Positions 1 to 8,765 are shown, numbered from the stretch's first letter. The stretch: 64,000 nt of DNA from SVQP01 sp045594705 (GCA_045594705.1 JAZNZB010000090.1:1-64000), one strand, 5' to 3'. Made by a program: numbers and translations. Notes: generated from the sequence alone by a model not told the origin.

Positions 1-2
1 GA

Positions 3-191
3 AAAGGGTTGAAGGCACAAAACAGCACCGATATTTTGGGAACAGTCGATGAAGAATTGTGGGATGTAATTTATTATGCTTTGGCTATTGCTAACATATA
101 TGACATCGACATAGAACAAGTTGCCAAAGTTAAGTCTGAGATGAACGAAAGCAGATATCCCTCTAAAGTTAAGTTTGAAGAAGGTAGATAA
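3..191 (+). CDS. MazG-like nucleotide pyrophosphohydrolase, C-terminal part
   Basis: The reading frame is open from the left edge, so the gene starts outside the window; the TTG at position 9 is probably internal. The visible 60 or so residues include EELWDV, which fits the ExxD metal-binding half of the MazG-type NTP pyrophosphohydrolase helix. It is followed by a hydrophobic helix, IDIEQVAKVKSEMNESRYP, typical of the end of small MazG-like or dCTPase-like proteins. Such enzymes hydrolyse nucleoside triphosphates to monophosphates for house-cleaning. The N-terminal ExxE half is missing, so the exact subfamily cannot be decided. A bidirectional hairpin follows 29 bases after the stop. Confidence 0.6.
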   Translation, partial: KGLKAQNSTDILGTVDEELWDVIYYALAIANIYDIDIEQVAKVKSEMNESRYPSKVKFEEGR

Positions 192-220
192 ATTCCAATT
201 TATCGAACAGAATAAAACAA

Positions 221-245
221 TCGCCGGCAGATTTTCTGTCGGCGA
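221..245. terminator. bidirectional intrinsic terminator
   Basis: Arms TCGCCGGCAGA and TCTGTCGGCGA form an 11-bp stem (one G-U) around a TTT loop. A-rich sequence lies on the left and T-rich on the right, so it can serve both the MazG-like gene and the convergent DUF4956 gene. Confidence 0.7.
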
Positions 246-336
246 TAATTATTTGTTTACAGCGTAGCAAACCTACGTACCATAAGCAAACTTCCTTATG
301 AGAACCCGACTTTATGGTCGGACTTTTACTATTTCA

Positions 337-1059
337 TTAGTCGTCGTTGGGCTTTCTGGTAATTGCCACGTTGAGGTTGCTGTTACGTACGCGGATGTCG
401 TCGATCAGAGCTTTCTGTGCTTTGGGATCCTTGAGGCGGATTCTATAGCGCAGCTCATTGAGCGTACCGTATTCTACCGATTTCACGCGCTCAAGATGGA
501 ATCCCTTGCAATGCTGCTTGAGAACTTCATCAAATACACCGTCGAAATCAAGATCTTCGGGCACCATAATGGTCAGTCTGAGCGATCCACCACCAATCTT
601 ATCAAATCCGCACAGGGAAGCGATAATAATAACCGCCAGGATAATACCGATCGCAATGGCAGCAAAACCGATACCACCCGTACCGCAAGCCATACCGACT
701 GCTGCAGAAAGGTAAATGAAGATCAGATCCTGAGGGCTTTCCACAGAATGTCTGAAACGGATGAGCGCAAGACCGCCGCCGATGCTGATCGCACGAGCGA
801 GGTTAGAGCCGACCGAGATAACGATCACCGAAACGATGGGGCCCATGAGCAGGATCGTCAAAAGTGATTTGGTGGAATAGCCTCTTTTGCGGTTGGTAAG
901 TATGTAGACCAAAGTGACCAGCAGACACATGCCGATGCTGGCACCGATGAGCGCAAGCGTTTTGCCAAGAGTCAGTGTAGAAACACCGGTGTTTGCCGTG
1001 TCATAATAAATTTCGATGTTGACCAATAGCTGGTTAAACAGATTCTCTAAAAACTGCAT
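337..1059 (-). CDS. DUF4956 domain membrane protein
   Basis: A 240-residue protein with about four membrane segments in residues 20-150 followed by a soluble alpha/beta tail (about 155-240). The stretch IRFRHSVESPQDLIFIYLS is the hallmark conserved region of DUF4956. Its function is not established; in many Firmicutes it sits beside a VTC-domain protein, as here (12-base gap, GGAGGATTACT ribosome site). I infer that the two work together at the membrane, possibly in polyphosphate or envelope polymer metabolism. Three small inverted repeats lie in the 90 bases beyond its stop. Confidence 0.8.
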   Translation of the reverse strand: MQFLENLFNQLLVNIEIYYDTANTGVSTLTLGKTLALIGASIGMCLLVTLVYILTNRKRGYSTKSLLTILLMGPIVSVIVISVGSNLARAISIGGGLALIRFRHSVESPQDLIFIYLSAAVGMACGTGGIGFAAIAIGIILAVIIIASLCGFDKIGGGSLRLTIMVPEDLDFDGVFDEVLKQHCKGFHLERVKSVEYGTLNELRYRIRLKDPKAQKALIDDIRVRNSNLNVAITRKPNDD

Positions 1060-1071
1060 AGTAATCCTCCA

Positions 1072-1821
1072 TTATAAAAACCCGGTCAACAAAAATTCGT
1101 CGATCCCGTTGTTTTTCAGTACTGTTTTTTTCAGATCGGTACCGATCTTGGAAAAGGTGTGGAACGAAAGCCCAAACTCGTTCATGATTTTGACAAACCA
1201 CAAGGGAACTGCCCCTGCAAATTTGACCTCCATCAGCGCAAGATCGGGCGGGAGCAATGGCTCTCCAAACCTTCCGCTTTCTAAGGAAAGATCGTGTCTG
1301 CGTGAAATGATATCAAAATCAAAGGTAACTCGGAATTTGGGATCCTCTTTGCCGTAGTAAGCAAATCTTTGATAGCTGACGTAAGCTACCGGCTCGACGG
1401 GTGTGTGCGAAAGATAGTAATCAATCTCGCGCAGCACCTGCGTGTTGATGTACTTTGTGTCTTGGGGATATTTTCGTTCTTCTAAAAAGTCGTAAACCTC
1501 AGAGAGCTTGAGCTTTGCGCGCCGCTTGGTGCCGATACCGTTGAGCTTCTTTTTGATCTCCAAAAAGACCTTGTCATCAAGTCCCGGCGTGCCGTAACTG
1601 CGCAGCCTCAGCTTTTCCTTGAATTTCGGAAGCTGTACCGAGTTTCTGATCACGTCATTATGCTCGTTGTCGAAGTACAGATTGCAGATTGTATAGGGCT
1701 TGCCATCCTTGTTATATGGGTCTGCATTCATATATTCTTCAATGCGCTGTCTGAGCTGCTCGGTGAGGCTTGCGTCAAACAGTATCTTTTTTTCTCTGCG
1801 CTGAAACGTATTTTCTGCCAA
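1072..1821 (-). CDS. VTC domain-containing protein (polyphosphate polymerase family)
   Basis: About 249 residues that match the VTC catalytic tunnel fold: an early RREKK segment, then ICNLYFDNEHNDVIRNS, KEKLRLRSYG and FLEIKKK, carrying the basic and acidic residues that line the nucleotide/polyphosphate tunnel in yeast Vtc4. Family members make polyphosphate from NTPs, though bacterial ones paired with DUF4956 are largely untested. I choose TTG at 1821 because GGGAGGTGA lies 4 bases upstream of it. An in-frame ATG at 1839 lies upstream of that site and lacks a properly spaced one. No signal peptide. First gene of a two-gene unit with DUF4956. Confidence 0.8.
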   Translation of the reverse strand: MAENTFQRREKKILFDASLTEQLRQRIEEYMNADPYNKDGKPYTICNLYFDNEHNDVIRNSVQLPKFKEKLRLRSYGTPGLDDKVFLEIKKKLNGIGTKRRAKLKLSEVYDFLEERKYPQDTKYINTQVLREIDYYLSHTPVEPVAYVSYQRFAYYGKEDPKFRVTFDFDIISRRHDLSLESGRFGEPLLPPDLALMEVKFAGAVPLWFVKIMNEFGLSFHTFSKIGTDLKKTVLKNNGIDEFLLTGFL

Positions 1822-1897
1822 ACCGTCACCTCCCAACATAATCCTGGGTTATTCTACCACGAACACTTGAATATAGCGTGAACATCGCATGAATGAA

Positions 1898-1932
1898 ATA
1901 TGACTTTTGCACAAAACGCACAAAAGTCATAT
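1898..1932 (-). terminator. terminator-like hairpin after argH
   Basis: Perfect 12-bp arms ATATGACTTTTG and CAAAAGTCATAT with an 11-base loop lie 5 bases beyond the argH stop. The T tail is weak, so termination efficiency is uncertain. Confidence 0.55.
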
Positions 1933-1936
1933 CTGA

Positions 1937-3319
1937 TCAGTATGATTCTTTCAAGAATTTGCGCATAGACTCGATCTGCATCTTGACGTTTTCGGGCGCA
2001 GGGCCTCCATAACAAGCACGACCTGCTACACAGACGTCGGGATCGATCGCAGCGTAAACGTCATTCTCAAAAATAGGATTGGCTGCTTTATATTCTTCCA
2101 AAGTAAGTGTTTCCAAAGTTTTCTTGTGTGCAATGCAATAGGCGACAAGCTGTCCGACTACCTTATATGCGCTGCGGAAGGGAAGTCCCTTTTTGACCAT
2201 ATAGTCAGCGCAGTCGGTAGCATTAATAAAGCCCTTGGAAACGGCATCGCGCAGCACCTCTGTGTGGAAAGTAGCGGTATCAAGCATCGCGGCAAATAGC
2301 TCAAGGCAGATCTTTGCGGTGTCAAGCGCTTCAAAGACTGCTTCCTTATCCTCCTGCATGTCCTTGTTGTAGGCAAGCGGAATGCCTTTCATCACGGTCA
2401 GCAAAGACATCAGGTCACCGTATACGCGTCCGGTCTTGCCGCGAACCAACTCGGCAATATCAGGATTTTTCTTCTGCGGCATGATGGATGACCCGGTTGA
2501 ATAAGCATCATCCAGATCAACAAATCCAAACTCGGAGGATGACCAAAGAATGATCTCATCGGAAAAACGTGACAGATGCATCATCATGATCGAAAGTGCG
2601 CCGAGCAGCTCGATCGCATAATCACGGTCCGAAACACCGTCCATACTGTTCTGACAAACACTGTCGAATCCCAAAAGCTCTGCGACCATAAAGCGGTCGA
2701 TCGGGTAAGTCGTTCCCGCAAGCGCACAAGAGCCAAGAGGCAGGACGTTCATGTATTTTGCGACATCATCAAGTCTGCGCACGTCACGTGCGAACATCTG
2801 GGCATAAGCCATGAGATAGTGACCCAGTGTTACCGGCTGTGCACGCTGCAGATGCGTGTATCCGGGCATGATATCGGATGCATGCTGCTCGGATTTGCTA
2901 CAAATTACTTCCAGTAAATGAATGGTCAAGGCCTTGAGCTCCTTGATCTCATCGCGCAGATAAAGGCGCAGATCCAACGCTACCTGATCGTTTCTGCTGC
3001 GCGCCGTATGCAAACGCTTGCCCACGTCACCAATTCGGCTTGTCAGCTCGGACTCCACAAACATGTGAATATCCTCTGCGTTCATGTCGAACTCTATTAC
3101 ACCGTTTTCAATATCTGCAAGAATTTCTTTAAGTGTTTTGCAAATCAACGCGGCATCGTCTTTGGAAATAATACCGCAACTTCCAAGCATGGTCGCGTGT
3201 GCAATTGAGCCTGTAATATCCTGCTTATACATACGGCAGTCAAAATGAATCGAGGAGTTGAAATCATTGACACGACTGTTCAGCTGCTTTTGAAAGCGTC
3301 CTGCCCACATGGTATTCAT
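1937..3319 (-). CDS. argH: argininosuccinate lyase
   Basis: Cytoplasmic enzyme that splits argininosuccinate into arginine and fumarate, the last step of arginine synthesis. The 460-residue length is normal for the family. Visible motifs: TARSRND near residue 105, HLQRAQP near 157 and the fumarase/lyase signature GSSIMPQKKNPD at 276-287 with the catalytic serine loop. The start is ATG at 3319, with AAAGGA 8 bases upstream; a TTG 21 bases further out would place that site inside the gene. It follows argG by 65 bases, so the two are probably co-transcribed. Confidence 0.96.
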   Translation of the reverse strand: MNTMWAGRFQKQLNSRVNDFNSSIHFDCRMYKQDITGSIAHATMLGSCGIISKDDAALICKTLKEILADIENGVIEFDMNAEDIHMFVESELTSRIGDVGKRLHTARSRNDQVALDLRLYLRDEIKELKALTIHLLEVICSKSEQHASDIMPGYTHLQRAQPVTLGHYLMAYAQMFARDVRRLDDVAKYMNVLPLGSCALAGTTYPIDRFMVAELLGFDSVCQNSMDGVSDRDYAIELLGALSIMMMHLSRFSDEIILWSSSEFGFVDLDDAYSTGSSIMPQKKNPDIAELVRGKTGRVYGDLMSLLTVMKGIPLAYNKDMQEDKEAVFEALDTAKICLELFAAMLDTATFHTEVLRDAVSKGFINATDCADYMVKKGLPFRSAYKVVGQLVAYCIAHKKTLETLTLEEYKAANPIFENDVYAAIDPDVCVAGRACYGGPAPENVKMQIESMRKFLKESY

Positions 3320-3348
3320 AAGTAATGTCCTTTCTGTCAATCAAACGA

Positions 3349-3375
3349 GGGGTGCCTTTGTCCAAAAGACACCCC
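3349..3375 (-). other. hairpin between argG and argH
   Basis: Arms GGGGTGCCTTT and AAAGACACCCC pair with one mismatch across a 5-base loop. No clear T run follows on the minus strand, so it may stabilise or partly attenuate the argG-argH message rather than end it. Confidence 0.4.
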
Positions 3376-3384
3376 GTATTGCAT

Positions 3385-4611
3385 TTACTGCTTATTTTGT
3401 GCATCCAGCATAGCCTTGACCTTAATGGGAAGACCAAAAAGATTGATAAATCCTGCGGAATCCTTTTGGTTATAAGCACCGCCGTCTTCGCCGAACGATG
3501 CAATTGTCTCGCTGTAAAGGGAATAGGGAGAGGTAACACCGGCATTGATGATGTTGCCTTTGTAGAGCTTGAGCTTGACATCACCGCTGACAGGCTCTTG
3601 TGTCTTGTCCACGAATGCAGAAAGCGCTTCACGCAGAGGTGTAAACCATTGACCGTTATAAACAAGCTCGCCAAACTTAATAGCGATCTGCTGCTTATAA
3701 TGCTGGGTTTCTTTGTCAAGCGTGATCGATTCCAGAACCTTGTGCGCGTGATACAGAATGGTTCCGCCGGGAGTTTCATAAACACCGCGGCTCTTCATAC
3801 CGACAAGACGGTTTTCCACAAGATCCAAAAGACCGATGCCGTTTGCGCCGCCCAGCTCATTGAGCTTTTCAACAAGAGATACGCTATCCATATTCTCGCC
3901 GTCAATTGCAACAGGAATGCCTTTCTCAAATGTAATGGTCAGATAGGTAGGGGTATCGGGGGCTTGCTCGGGAGAAACGGACATTTCGAGGAATCCGGGC
4001 TTTTGATACATAGGCTCGCCCGAAGGATCTTCAAGATCAAGGCCTTCATGAGACAAGTGCCAAATGTTTTTATCCTTGGAATAGTTTGTCTCGCGGCTGA
4101 TTTTCAGAGGAATATTATGTGCTTCTGCATAATCAATTTCTTCCTCACGAGACTTGATATCCCAGACACGCCAAGGAGCAATGATTTCCATATCGGGGGC
4201 GAAAGCTTTGATAGTCAGTTCAAAGCGCACCTGGTCGTTACCCTTACCGGTACAACCATGACAGATCGCATCCGCGCCCTCCTTGATTGCGATCTCAGCA
4301 AGGCCCTTTGCAATGCAAGGACGTGCATGCGACGTACCAAGCAAATAATCCTCATAAGCTGCGCCTGCCTTCAGGCAAGGATAAATGTAGTTTTCTATAT
4401 AATCTTTTTTCAAATCAAGCACGTAAAGCTTGGAAGCTCCGGTTTTGATCGCCTTTTCTTCAAGCCCGTCAAGCTCTGTTCCTTGACCCACGTCACCGGA
4501 AACTGCGATTACCTCACAGCCGGGATAATTCTCTTTGAGCCACGGAATAATAATCGAGGTGTCAAGTCCACCGGAATAAGCCAGAACGATCTTTTTGATT
4601 TGTTTTTTCAT
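3385..4611 (-). CDS. argG: argininosuccinate synthase
   Basis: ATP-dependent ligase joining citrulline and aspartate to argininosuccinate. The N-terminal P-loop of the N-type ATP pyrophosphatases, VLAYSGGLDTSI, lies at residues 8-19. The citrulline/aspartate pocket segments GKGNDQVRFE and SREEEIDYA are also present. The 408-residue length is typical. AAAGGCACGCATC precedes the ATG. It leads argG-argH and has a clear promoter 43-71 bases upstream. Confidence 0.97.
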   Translation of the reverse strand: MKKQIKKIVLAYSGGLDTSIIIPWLKENYPGCEVIAVSGDVGQGTELDGLEEKAIKTGASKLYVLDLKKDYIENYIYPCLKAGAAYEDYLLGTSHARPCIAKGLAEIAIKEGADAICHGCTGKGNDQVRFELTIKAFAPDMEIIAPWRVWDIKSREEEIDYAEAHNIPLKISRETNYSKDKNIWHLSHEGLDLEDPSGEPMYQKPGFLEMSVSPEQAPDTPTYLTITFEKGIPVAIDGENMDSVSLVEKLNELGGANGIGLLDLVENRLVGMKSRGVYETPGGTILYHAHKVLESITLDKETQHYKQQIAIKFGELVYNGQWFTPLREALSAFVDKTQEPVSGDVKLKLYKGNIINAGVTSPYSLYSETIASFGEDGGAYNQKDSAGFINLFGLPIKVKAMLDAQNKQ

Positions 4612-4653
4612 GATGCGTGCCTTTCAGTATTGGGGATTTCAAAATATGAGTAT

Positions 4654-4682
4654 ATTATACTGCATAATATTGCAAATTGCAA
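4654..4682 (-). promoter_or_regulatory. argG promoter
   Basis: On the minus strand TTGCAA (4677-4682), 17 bases, then TATAAT (4654-4659). The flanking sequence has AT-rich ARG-box-like half sites such as TTGAATATTA, but I cannot define a complete arginine repressor site. Confidence 0.75.
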
Positions 4683-4803
4683 TGGTAATATTCAACAATA
4701 ATGCATATATATACATGGCTATTTTGCTAAATAATGACGGAGAGGATTTCCATGTGAATACTATGATAAACCGTTCATAATAAAGGAGAAAGGAGTTGAT
4801 GGT

Positions 4804-5601
4804 ATGCGACACGCAACATGGATGCGAAGCATTGGGCTTTTGGGGATTATCACAATATTATGCATAAATTGTTGCATATATGCAGAGGCGGGCGGCGTAT
4901 GTCATTGGTATTGTAAGCGCACAAAGGATCACAGCCAACCACAGTTTGGCAGCGACCTTGCATGGGTGCGAGAATACGACGGAATCTATATTGATCAGGA
5001 CAAAGACGACAATGAGAAGGATAAGGTTGTTTATTTAACCTTCGATGCAGGATATGAAAACGGCAACGTGGAAAAGATTCTTGACGTGCTTAAAGATGAA
5101 AATGTACAGGGAGCGTTTTTTATTCTCGGGAATCTGATCGATCGCAATCCTGATCTTGTCAAACGTATGTCGGAAGAAGGACACTTGGTATGTAATCATA
5201 CAAATAAACACAAAAACATCACCAAGCTTGATCAAGCCGATATTAAGCAGGAAATACAAGCACTCGAACACGCATATACTGAGCTGACCGGTAAGCAAAT
5301 GGCCAAATATTTCAGACCTCCCGAAGGAACATTTGATAAAGAATCCTTATCTGCTGTGCAGGAATGCGGGTATAAGACCGTATTTTGGAGCTTTGCTTAT
5401 GCAGATTGGGATAATCAAAAGCAAATGAGCCCTATAGAGGCCAAGCGTAAAATCATTGAGAATCTTCACAATGGCGAGATCATGCTGCTGCATCCTACGT
5501 CAGCGACAAATGCTGCGGTGCTCAGAGAAGTGATTGAAGAGATCAAGTCGATCGGATATCGCATTGGATCACTGGATGAGATCAACCTGAATGAATCATG
5601 A
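4804..5601 (+). CDS. pdaA: PdaA-type polysaccharide deacetylase (delta-lactam de-N-acetylase)
   Basis: Secreted or membrane-anchored NodB-fold deacetylase of 265 residues with an N-terminal signal segment (about residues 8-28). Motif 1 is LTFDAGYENGN, which carries the PdaA-type TFDAGYE. NHTNKH carries the zinc histidines, followed by RPPEGTF, WSFAYADW and the closing LLHPTS. PdaA removes the acetyl group from N-acetylmuramic acid to let muramic-delta-lactam form in spore cortex. GGAG lies 9 bases before the ATG. The next deacetylase gene overlaps it by ATGA, so translation is coupled. Family assignment is firm; the sporulation role is inferred. Confidence 0.88.
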   Translation: MRHATWMRSIGLLGIITILCINCCIYAEAGGVCHWYCKRTKDHSQPQFGSDLAWVREYDGIYIDQDKDDNEKDKVVYLTFDAGYENGNVEKILDVLKDENVQGAFFILGNLIDRNPDLVKRMSEEGHLVCNHTNKHKNITKLDQADIKQEIQALEHAYTELTGKQMAKYFRPPEGTFDKESLSAVQECGYKTVFWSFAYADWDNQKQMSPIEAKRKIIENLHNGEIMLLHPTSATNAAVLREVIEEIKSIGYRIGSLDEINLNES

Positions 5602-6260
5602 AAAAACTGCTGATTTATGTGTGTGTAATTTTAGTGATTTTCTGTACGCTGCCAATCCGTATATCGGCAGTTAGTCCGAATTCGCAAAAGCGTATTGTGC
5701 TGACGTTTGATGACGGACCACATCCCAAGCAAACACGGCAGATACTTGATTTTCTTGATAAATATCAAATCAAAGCTACGTTTTTCGTCATAGGCGTCAA
5801 CGTCAGAGAATATCCGGATGTCTTAAGGGAAGTATTGGATAGGGGACATGAGATAGGGAACCATACGAACACCCATTCACATGCGGCAAGACTTGATAGT
5901 ATGACTCTGGAACAACAAATTCTTGATTGCGAGCGCGAAATTTTCTTGCAAAGCGGAGCGTCTGTCAAATTGTTCAGACCACCTGAGGGGGCGTTGAATG
6001 ACCATATGCGTACAATTATTCGTGATCTTGGATATACAAACGTGTTATGGAATCTTGATACGCTGGATTGGGCGCACACACCTCCTGAGCAAATTGCAGA
6101 ATACGTGATCAGTAACGCTAAAAACGGTGATATCATATTGATGCACGACTATATCGGTTCTGACAGTCCTACGTTGCAGGCACTTGAGCTGTTTGTGCCC
6201 GAGCTGTTGGAGCAAGGATTTTCTTTTATAACTGTAGGCGAGCTGTTAGCCCTTAAGTAA
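5598..6260 (+). CDS. polysaccharide deacetylase, second NodB-type enzyme
   Basis: A 220-residue exported protein with a signal peptide over residues 1-24. The NodB motifs are complete: LTFDDGPHP, GNHTNTH, RPPEGA, WNLDTLDW and ILMHDY. This is the chitooligosaccharide/peptidoglycan deacetylase type, with TFDDGP rather than the TFDAGYE of its upstream partner. It probably deacetylates peptidoglycan GlcNAc or MurNAc outside the membrane. Start overlaps the pdaA stop by 4 bases. Confidence 0.88.
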   Translation: MKKLLIYVCVILVIFCTLPIRISAVSPNSQKRIVLTFDDGPHPKQTRQILDFLDKYQIKATFFVIGVNVREYPDVLREVLDRGHEIGNHTNTHSHAARLDSMTLEQQILDCEREIFLQSGASVKLFRPPEGALNDHMRTIIRDLGYTNVLWNLDTLDWAHTPPEQIAEYVISNAKNGDIILMHDYIGSDSPTLQALELFVPELLEQGFSFITVGELLALK

Positions 6261-6263
6261 AAA

Positions 6264-6294
6264 GCCGACCGCATAAAGCGGTCGGCCAAATTTT
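6264..6294. terminator. bidirectional intrinsic terminator
   Basis: Perfect 9-bp GC-rich arms GCCGACCGC and GCGGTCGGC with ATAAA loop. T-rich tails on both strands serve the deacetylase pair and the convergent YesL-like gene. Confidence 0.9.
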
Positions 6295-6299
6295 AGCAA

Positions 6300-7274
6300 T
6301 CATGCCTTGGATTCAATGTCTTCAACATCATCTGCTGAAGAGACGGTAATGGGGTCGATCATGTGCTTTTTGATAACGGGATAAGCACAATAAACAGAAA
6401 TAAACCCTATTAAAGAGAACATAATAAACGCCGGAATGAACATCAGTACACCAAAGTTGTATTGGATACCAATTATTGACAAGGCGGCCCAAAGGGCAAT
6501 ACAAATCACGATCCCAAGAGCGGCCATCAGATTACGCTTGATGCCGAGTGCGGTGAATATCAAAGCGTTTTTTAGCATTTTGTAAATGGAAATATTGAAT
6601 GTAATCATCATCAGATACATATACATGCGCATAAACAGATAAACGATGATCAGTGCCGTGATGATGAAAAACATCAGGTACGACCAGTAATTTGATCGTG
6701 CGCTCCATGTGTACATAAAGTCGATGATCAGTACGATAATCACACCGGCATCGATCAAGCCAAGCACAAAGCCTTGCTTGAGATTCTTTCTAATGGCGTA
6801 GAAATAATCCGAGAACATAAATACGCCATCACCGCGTACAAGACCGCGGAGAATATAGGTGGATCCTGTATTCTGCCAGCCCCAAGTCAAGACTAAAACA
6901 CCAATTAAAACGTAAGGAAGCCAGCTCGCATATGAATTATACGTAATAAAGTTGACCTGTGGAAGCGTTGTCAAAAGCTTGGTCAGCAGTTCAGAACCGC
7001 CGGTACCTGTCAAATGTGCTCCCATCAAAGCAGAAAATGCAGGGCTGCTGAGTGTTGGCATCTGAGGTCCGTTAAAAAAGATATATACCGCAAATACAAT
7101 CGGTAATACCATCGGGAGCATCATTAAATTCAGTGTCAGCAAGTTGGAGAACTTGCGCGTGACAAGCTTGAAGAAATACTTGAGGTTCGGTGTAGTATCT
7201 TCGCCGGGCTCAACACCTTTACCGTCGCGGTTCATATTGAAAATATTGGGGATTTGAAACTTTTTCTTTTCCAA
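6300..7274 (-). CDS. YesL/DUF624-like integral membrane protein
   Basis: A 324-residue membrane protein with about six hydrophobic segments: near 57-70, 120-135, 170-190, 196-220, 250-272 and 278-300. The pattern STYILRGLVRGDG before YAIRKNLKQGF resembles the YesL/DUF624 family often found with sugar transport loci; function unknown. The start used is TTG at 7274 with AAAGGA 10 bases upstream, a somewhat long spacing; a later ATG at residue 14 is possible. It follows the TrmH-family gene by 44 bases on the same strand. Confidence 0.6.
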   Translation of the reverse strand: MEKKKFQIPNIFNMNRDGKGVEPGEDTTPNLKYFFKLVTRKFSNLLTLNLMMLPMVLPIVFAVYIFFNGPQMPTLSSPAFSALMGAHLTGTGGSELLTKLLTTLPQVNFITYNSYASWLPYVLIGVLVLTWGWQNTGSTYILRGLVRGDGVFMFSDYFYAIRKNLKQGFVLGLIDAGVIIVLIIDFMYTWSARSNYWSYLMFFIITALIIVYLFMRMYMYLMMITFNISIYKMLKNALIFTALGIKRNLMAALGIVICIALWAALSIIGIQYNFGVLMFIPAFIMFSLIGFISVYCAYPVIKKHMIDPITVSSADDVEDIESKA

Positions 7275-7318
7275 AGCAGTGAATTCCTTTGCGTATGATT
7301 TTGTATAATTATAATGCT

Positions 7319-8083
7319 TTATGTCATGTTTTGATGAAGCACTTCAAAAGCAATGACTGTTGTGGCTGAGGCAGCAGAAAGAGATCCGTGAAATTCACGA
7401 CCGTAATCAATACGGACAATCTGATCGGCCTTATCCAGGATATTCCTGGATATACCTCTTTTTTCGCCACCGACAACCAATAATAATGGCTTCACAAGAT
7501 CTGCTTGATAGATACTGACAGAGTCACGAACACCTGCACAAACCACTCGATAACCGGTTTGTATAAACGCATCTACGGCCGTCTGGGGATCGCAGATACG
7601 AATATCAAGCAACTCGGATGTGCCGGCCGAAGACTTTGCAACGATACCGTCTGCACACAAGCTGTTATGAGGTGGTAGGATTACGCCGTCTACGCCGGAA
7701 GCGTACAAAGAACGTAACGTAAAACCAAGGTTATAAGGATCCTCAATGCCATCGGTCAGTACCCAGAAACCGTTAGGTTTGATGCATGAACAATCAGAAT
7801 AATCGCGGTTGCTGCATAATGCAATAATCCCACCGTGAGTCGTACCGTGCGATAAAGCGTCTATATCTTCGGGTTGTACGAAGCATATTTCGAAGTTATG
7901 TGCAGAAGAGATTGATTTAAGATAGCCAATCTCACGATATTTGCTGCGTTTTTTATTGGCATCGATCAAGACAGCATGAATGCAGCGAGAATTAAGTCCG
8001 GATTCACGTCCGTGAATGACTGCGGAAATCGACGTCATGCCTTCAAGTATACATTCGTAAAAGATATCGTGAAACGATTTCAT
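7319..8083 (-). CDS. TrmH/SpoU-family RNA 2'-O-ribose methyltransferase
   Basis: SPOUT-fold methylase of 254 residues. An N-terminal substrate-binding region with HGGIIAL precedes the catalytic domain: DGIEDPYNLGFTLRSLYASG, LLVVGGEKRG and the C-terminal SLSAASATTVIAFEV that forms the SAM knot. The usual NVS of the last motif is replaced by SAA. The likely substrate is a tRNA or rRNA ribose. CGGAG precedes the ATG. Divergent from spoIIID across about 80 bases. Confidence 0.85.
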   Translation of the reverse strand: MKSFHDIFYECILEGMTSISAVIHGRESGLNSRCIHAVLIDANKKRSKYREIGYLKSISSAHNFEICFVQPEDIDALSHGTTHGGIIALCSNRDYSDCSCIKPNGFWVLTDGIEDPYNLGFTLRSLYASGVDGVILPPHNSLCADGIVAKSSAGTSELLDIRICDPQTAVDAFIQTGYRVVCAGVRDSVSIYQADLVKPLLLVVGGEKRGISRNILDKADQIVRIDYGREFHGSLSAASATTVIAFEVLHQNMT

Positions 8084-8161
8084 AATACAACTCCGTAAAA
8101 ATTCATAAAGCTCGACAGTATCGCATAGATTTGAACAAGAAACGTAATGCGAGGTGTCTGT

Positions 8162-8431
8162 ATGATGTACATATCTTCAGAAAAAGAAAGATGCGTGTTG
8201 TTGGCAAATTATCTTATCGAAAATCAAACGACTGTCAGGGCTGCCGCTGCAAGATTCGGAATCAGTAAAAGCACTGTACATAAAGATGTGACTCAGATTT
8301 TGCCGCATGTAAACAGATCATTGTATATGCATGTAAAAGAGGTGCTTGAAAAGAACAAGCAGGAACGACACCTCAGAGGAGGAATGGCTACAAAGCAAAA
8401 ATACATGTCATGTCAAGGTCCTGAGAGCTGA
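8162..8431 (+). CDS. spoIIID: stage III sporulation transcriptional regulator SpoIIID
   Basis: An 89-residue DNA-binding protein that acts in the mother cell, tuning sigma-E and sigma-K regulons. The helix-turn-helix TTVRAAAARFGISKSTVHKD and the basic C-terminal segment RHLRGGMATKQKY are diagnostic of SpoIIID. I take ATG at 8162 because GAGGTG lies 5 bases before it; an upstream ATG at 8147 would put that site inside the gene. A CATAGATT at 8123-8130 resembles a sigma-E -10, with only a poor -35. Its presence marks the host as a spore former. Confidence 0.95.
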   Translation: MMYISSEKERCVLLANYLIENQTTVRAAAARFGISKSTVHKDVTQILPHVNRSLYMHVKEVLEKNKQERHLRGGMATKQKYMSCQGPES

Positions 8432-8484
8432 AAATCATCGGGGGAGAGTCAAAATCGGCAAAAAAAGCCTTTTCAGTTCCCTAT

Positions 8485-8512
8485 ATTATACAAAACTTTG
8501 ATTTTGTATAAT
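8485..8512 (+). other. 11-bp inverted repeat in the 368-base gap after spoIIID
   Basis: Arms ATTATACAAAA and TTTTGTATAAT around CTTTGA form a perfect AT-rich stem 54 bases after spoIIID. The gap 8432-8799 otherwise holds a weak GGC-A7-GCC-TTTT hairpin at 8459-8475, a small ATAGCA/TGCTAT repeat near 8572-8588, and the promoter and 5' leader of the next gene. Confidence 0.4.
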
Positions 8513-8728
8513 TGAATATCGGCTTAAAAGTAATGCCCTATTCTTCAGAATCAGCGTTTATCTTAGTTATTATAGCATATTCTGCTATTAAATACAAGAT
8601 GACAAAACAAATTTAACTTTACAAGCCAGGAAAATTTACACATTTTCTCTTCTGTATTCCGATAAAAGTCAACCTTACCAAAAATCAAACTCAAAAACTG
8701 TGAATTCTCCCGATTTTCAGAATAGTAC

Positions 8729-8758
8729 TTTACATTGTGTGTTGAAATATGTTATAAT
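8729..8758 (+). promoter_or_regulatory. promoter of the flavodoxin-like gene
   Basis: TTTACA (8729-8734), 18 bases, TATAAT (8753-8758), 41 bases ahead of the ATG at 8800. Confidence 0.65.
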
Positions 8759-8765
8759 AAATAAA

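Noticed and set aside
298..867. 189-codon open frame antisense to the DUF4956 gene
   Set aside because: Low-complexity polar product and no ribosome site; the minus-strand gene has clear family features.
3325..4701. 458-codon open frame antisense to argG
   Set aside because: It mirrors the argG codons, has no ribosome site and no recognisable domain; argG is certain.
8101..8130. sigma-E promoter for spoIIID
   Set aside because: CATAGATT is an acceptable -10 but ATTCATAA is a poor -35, so I do not list it as a feature.
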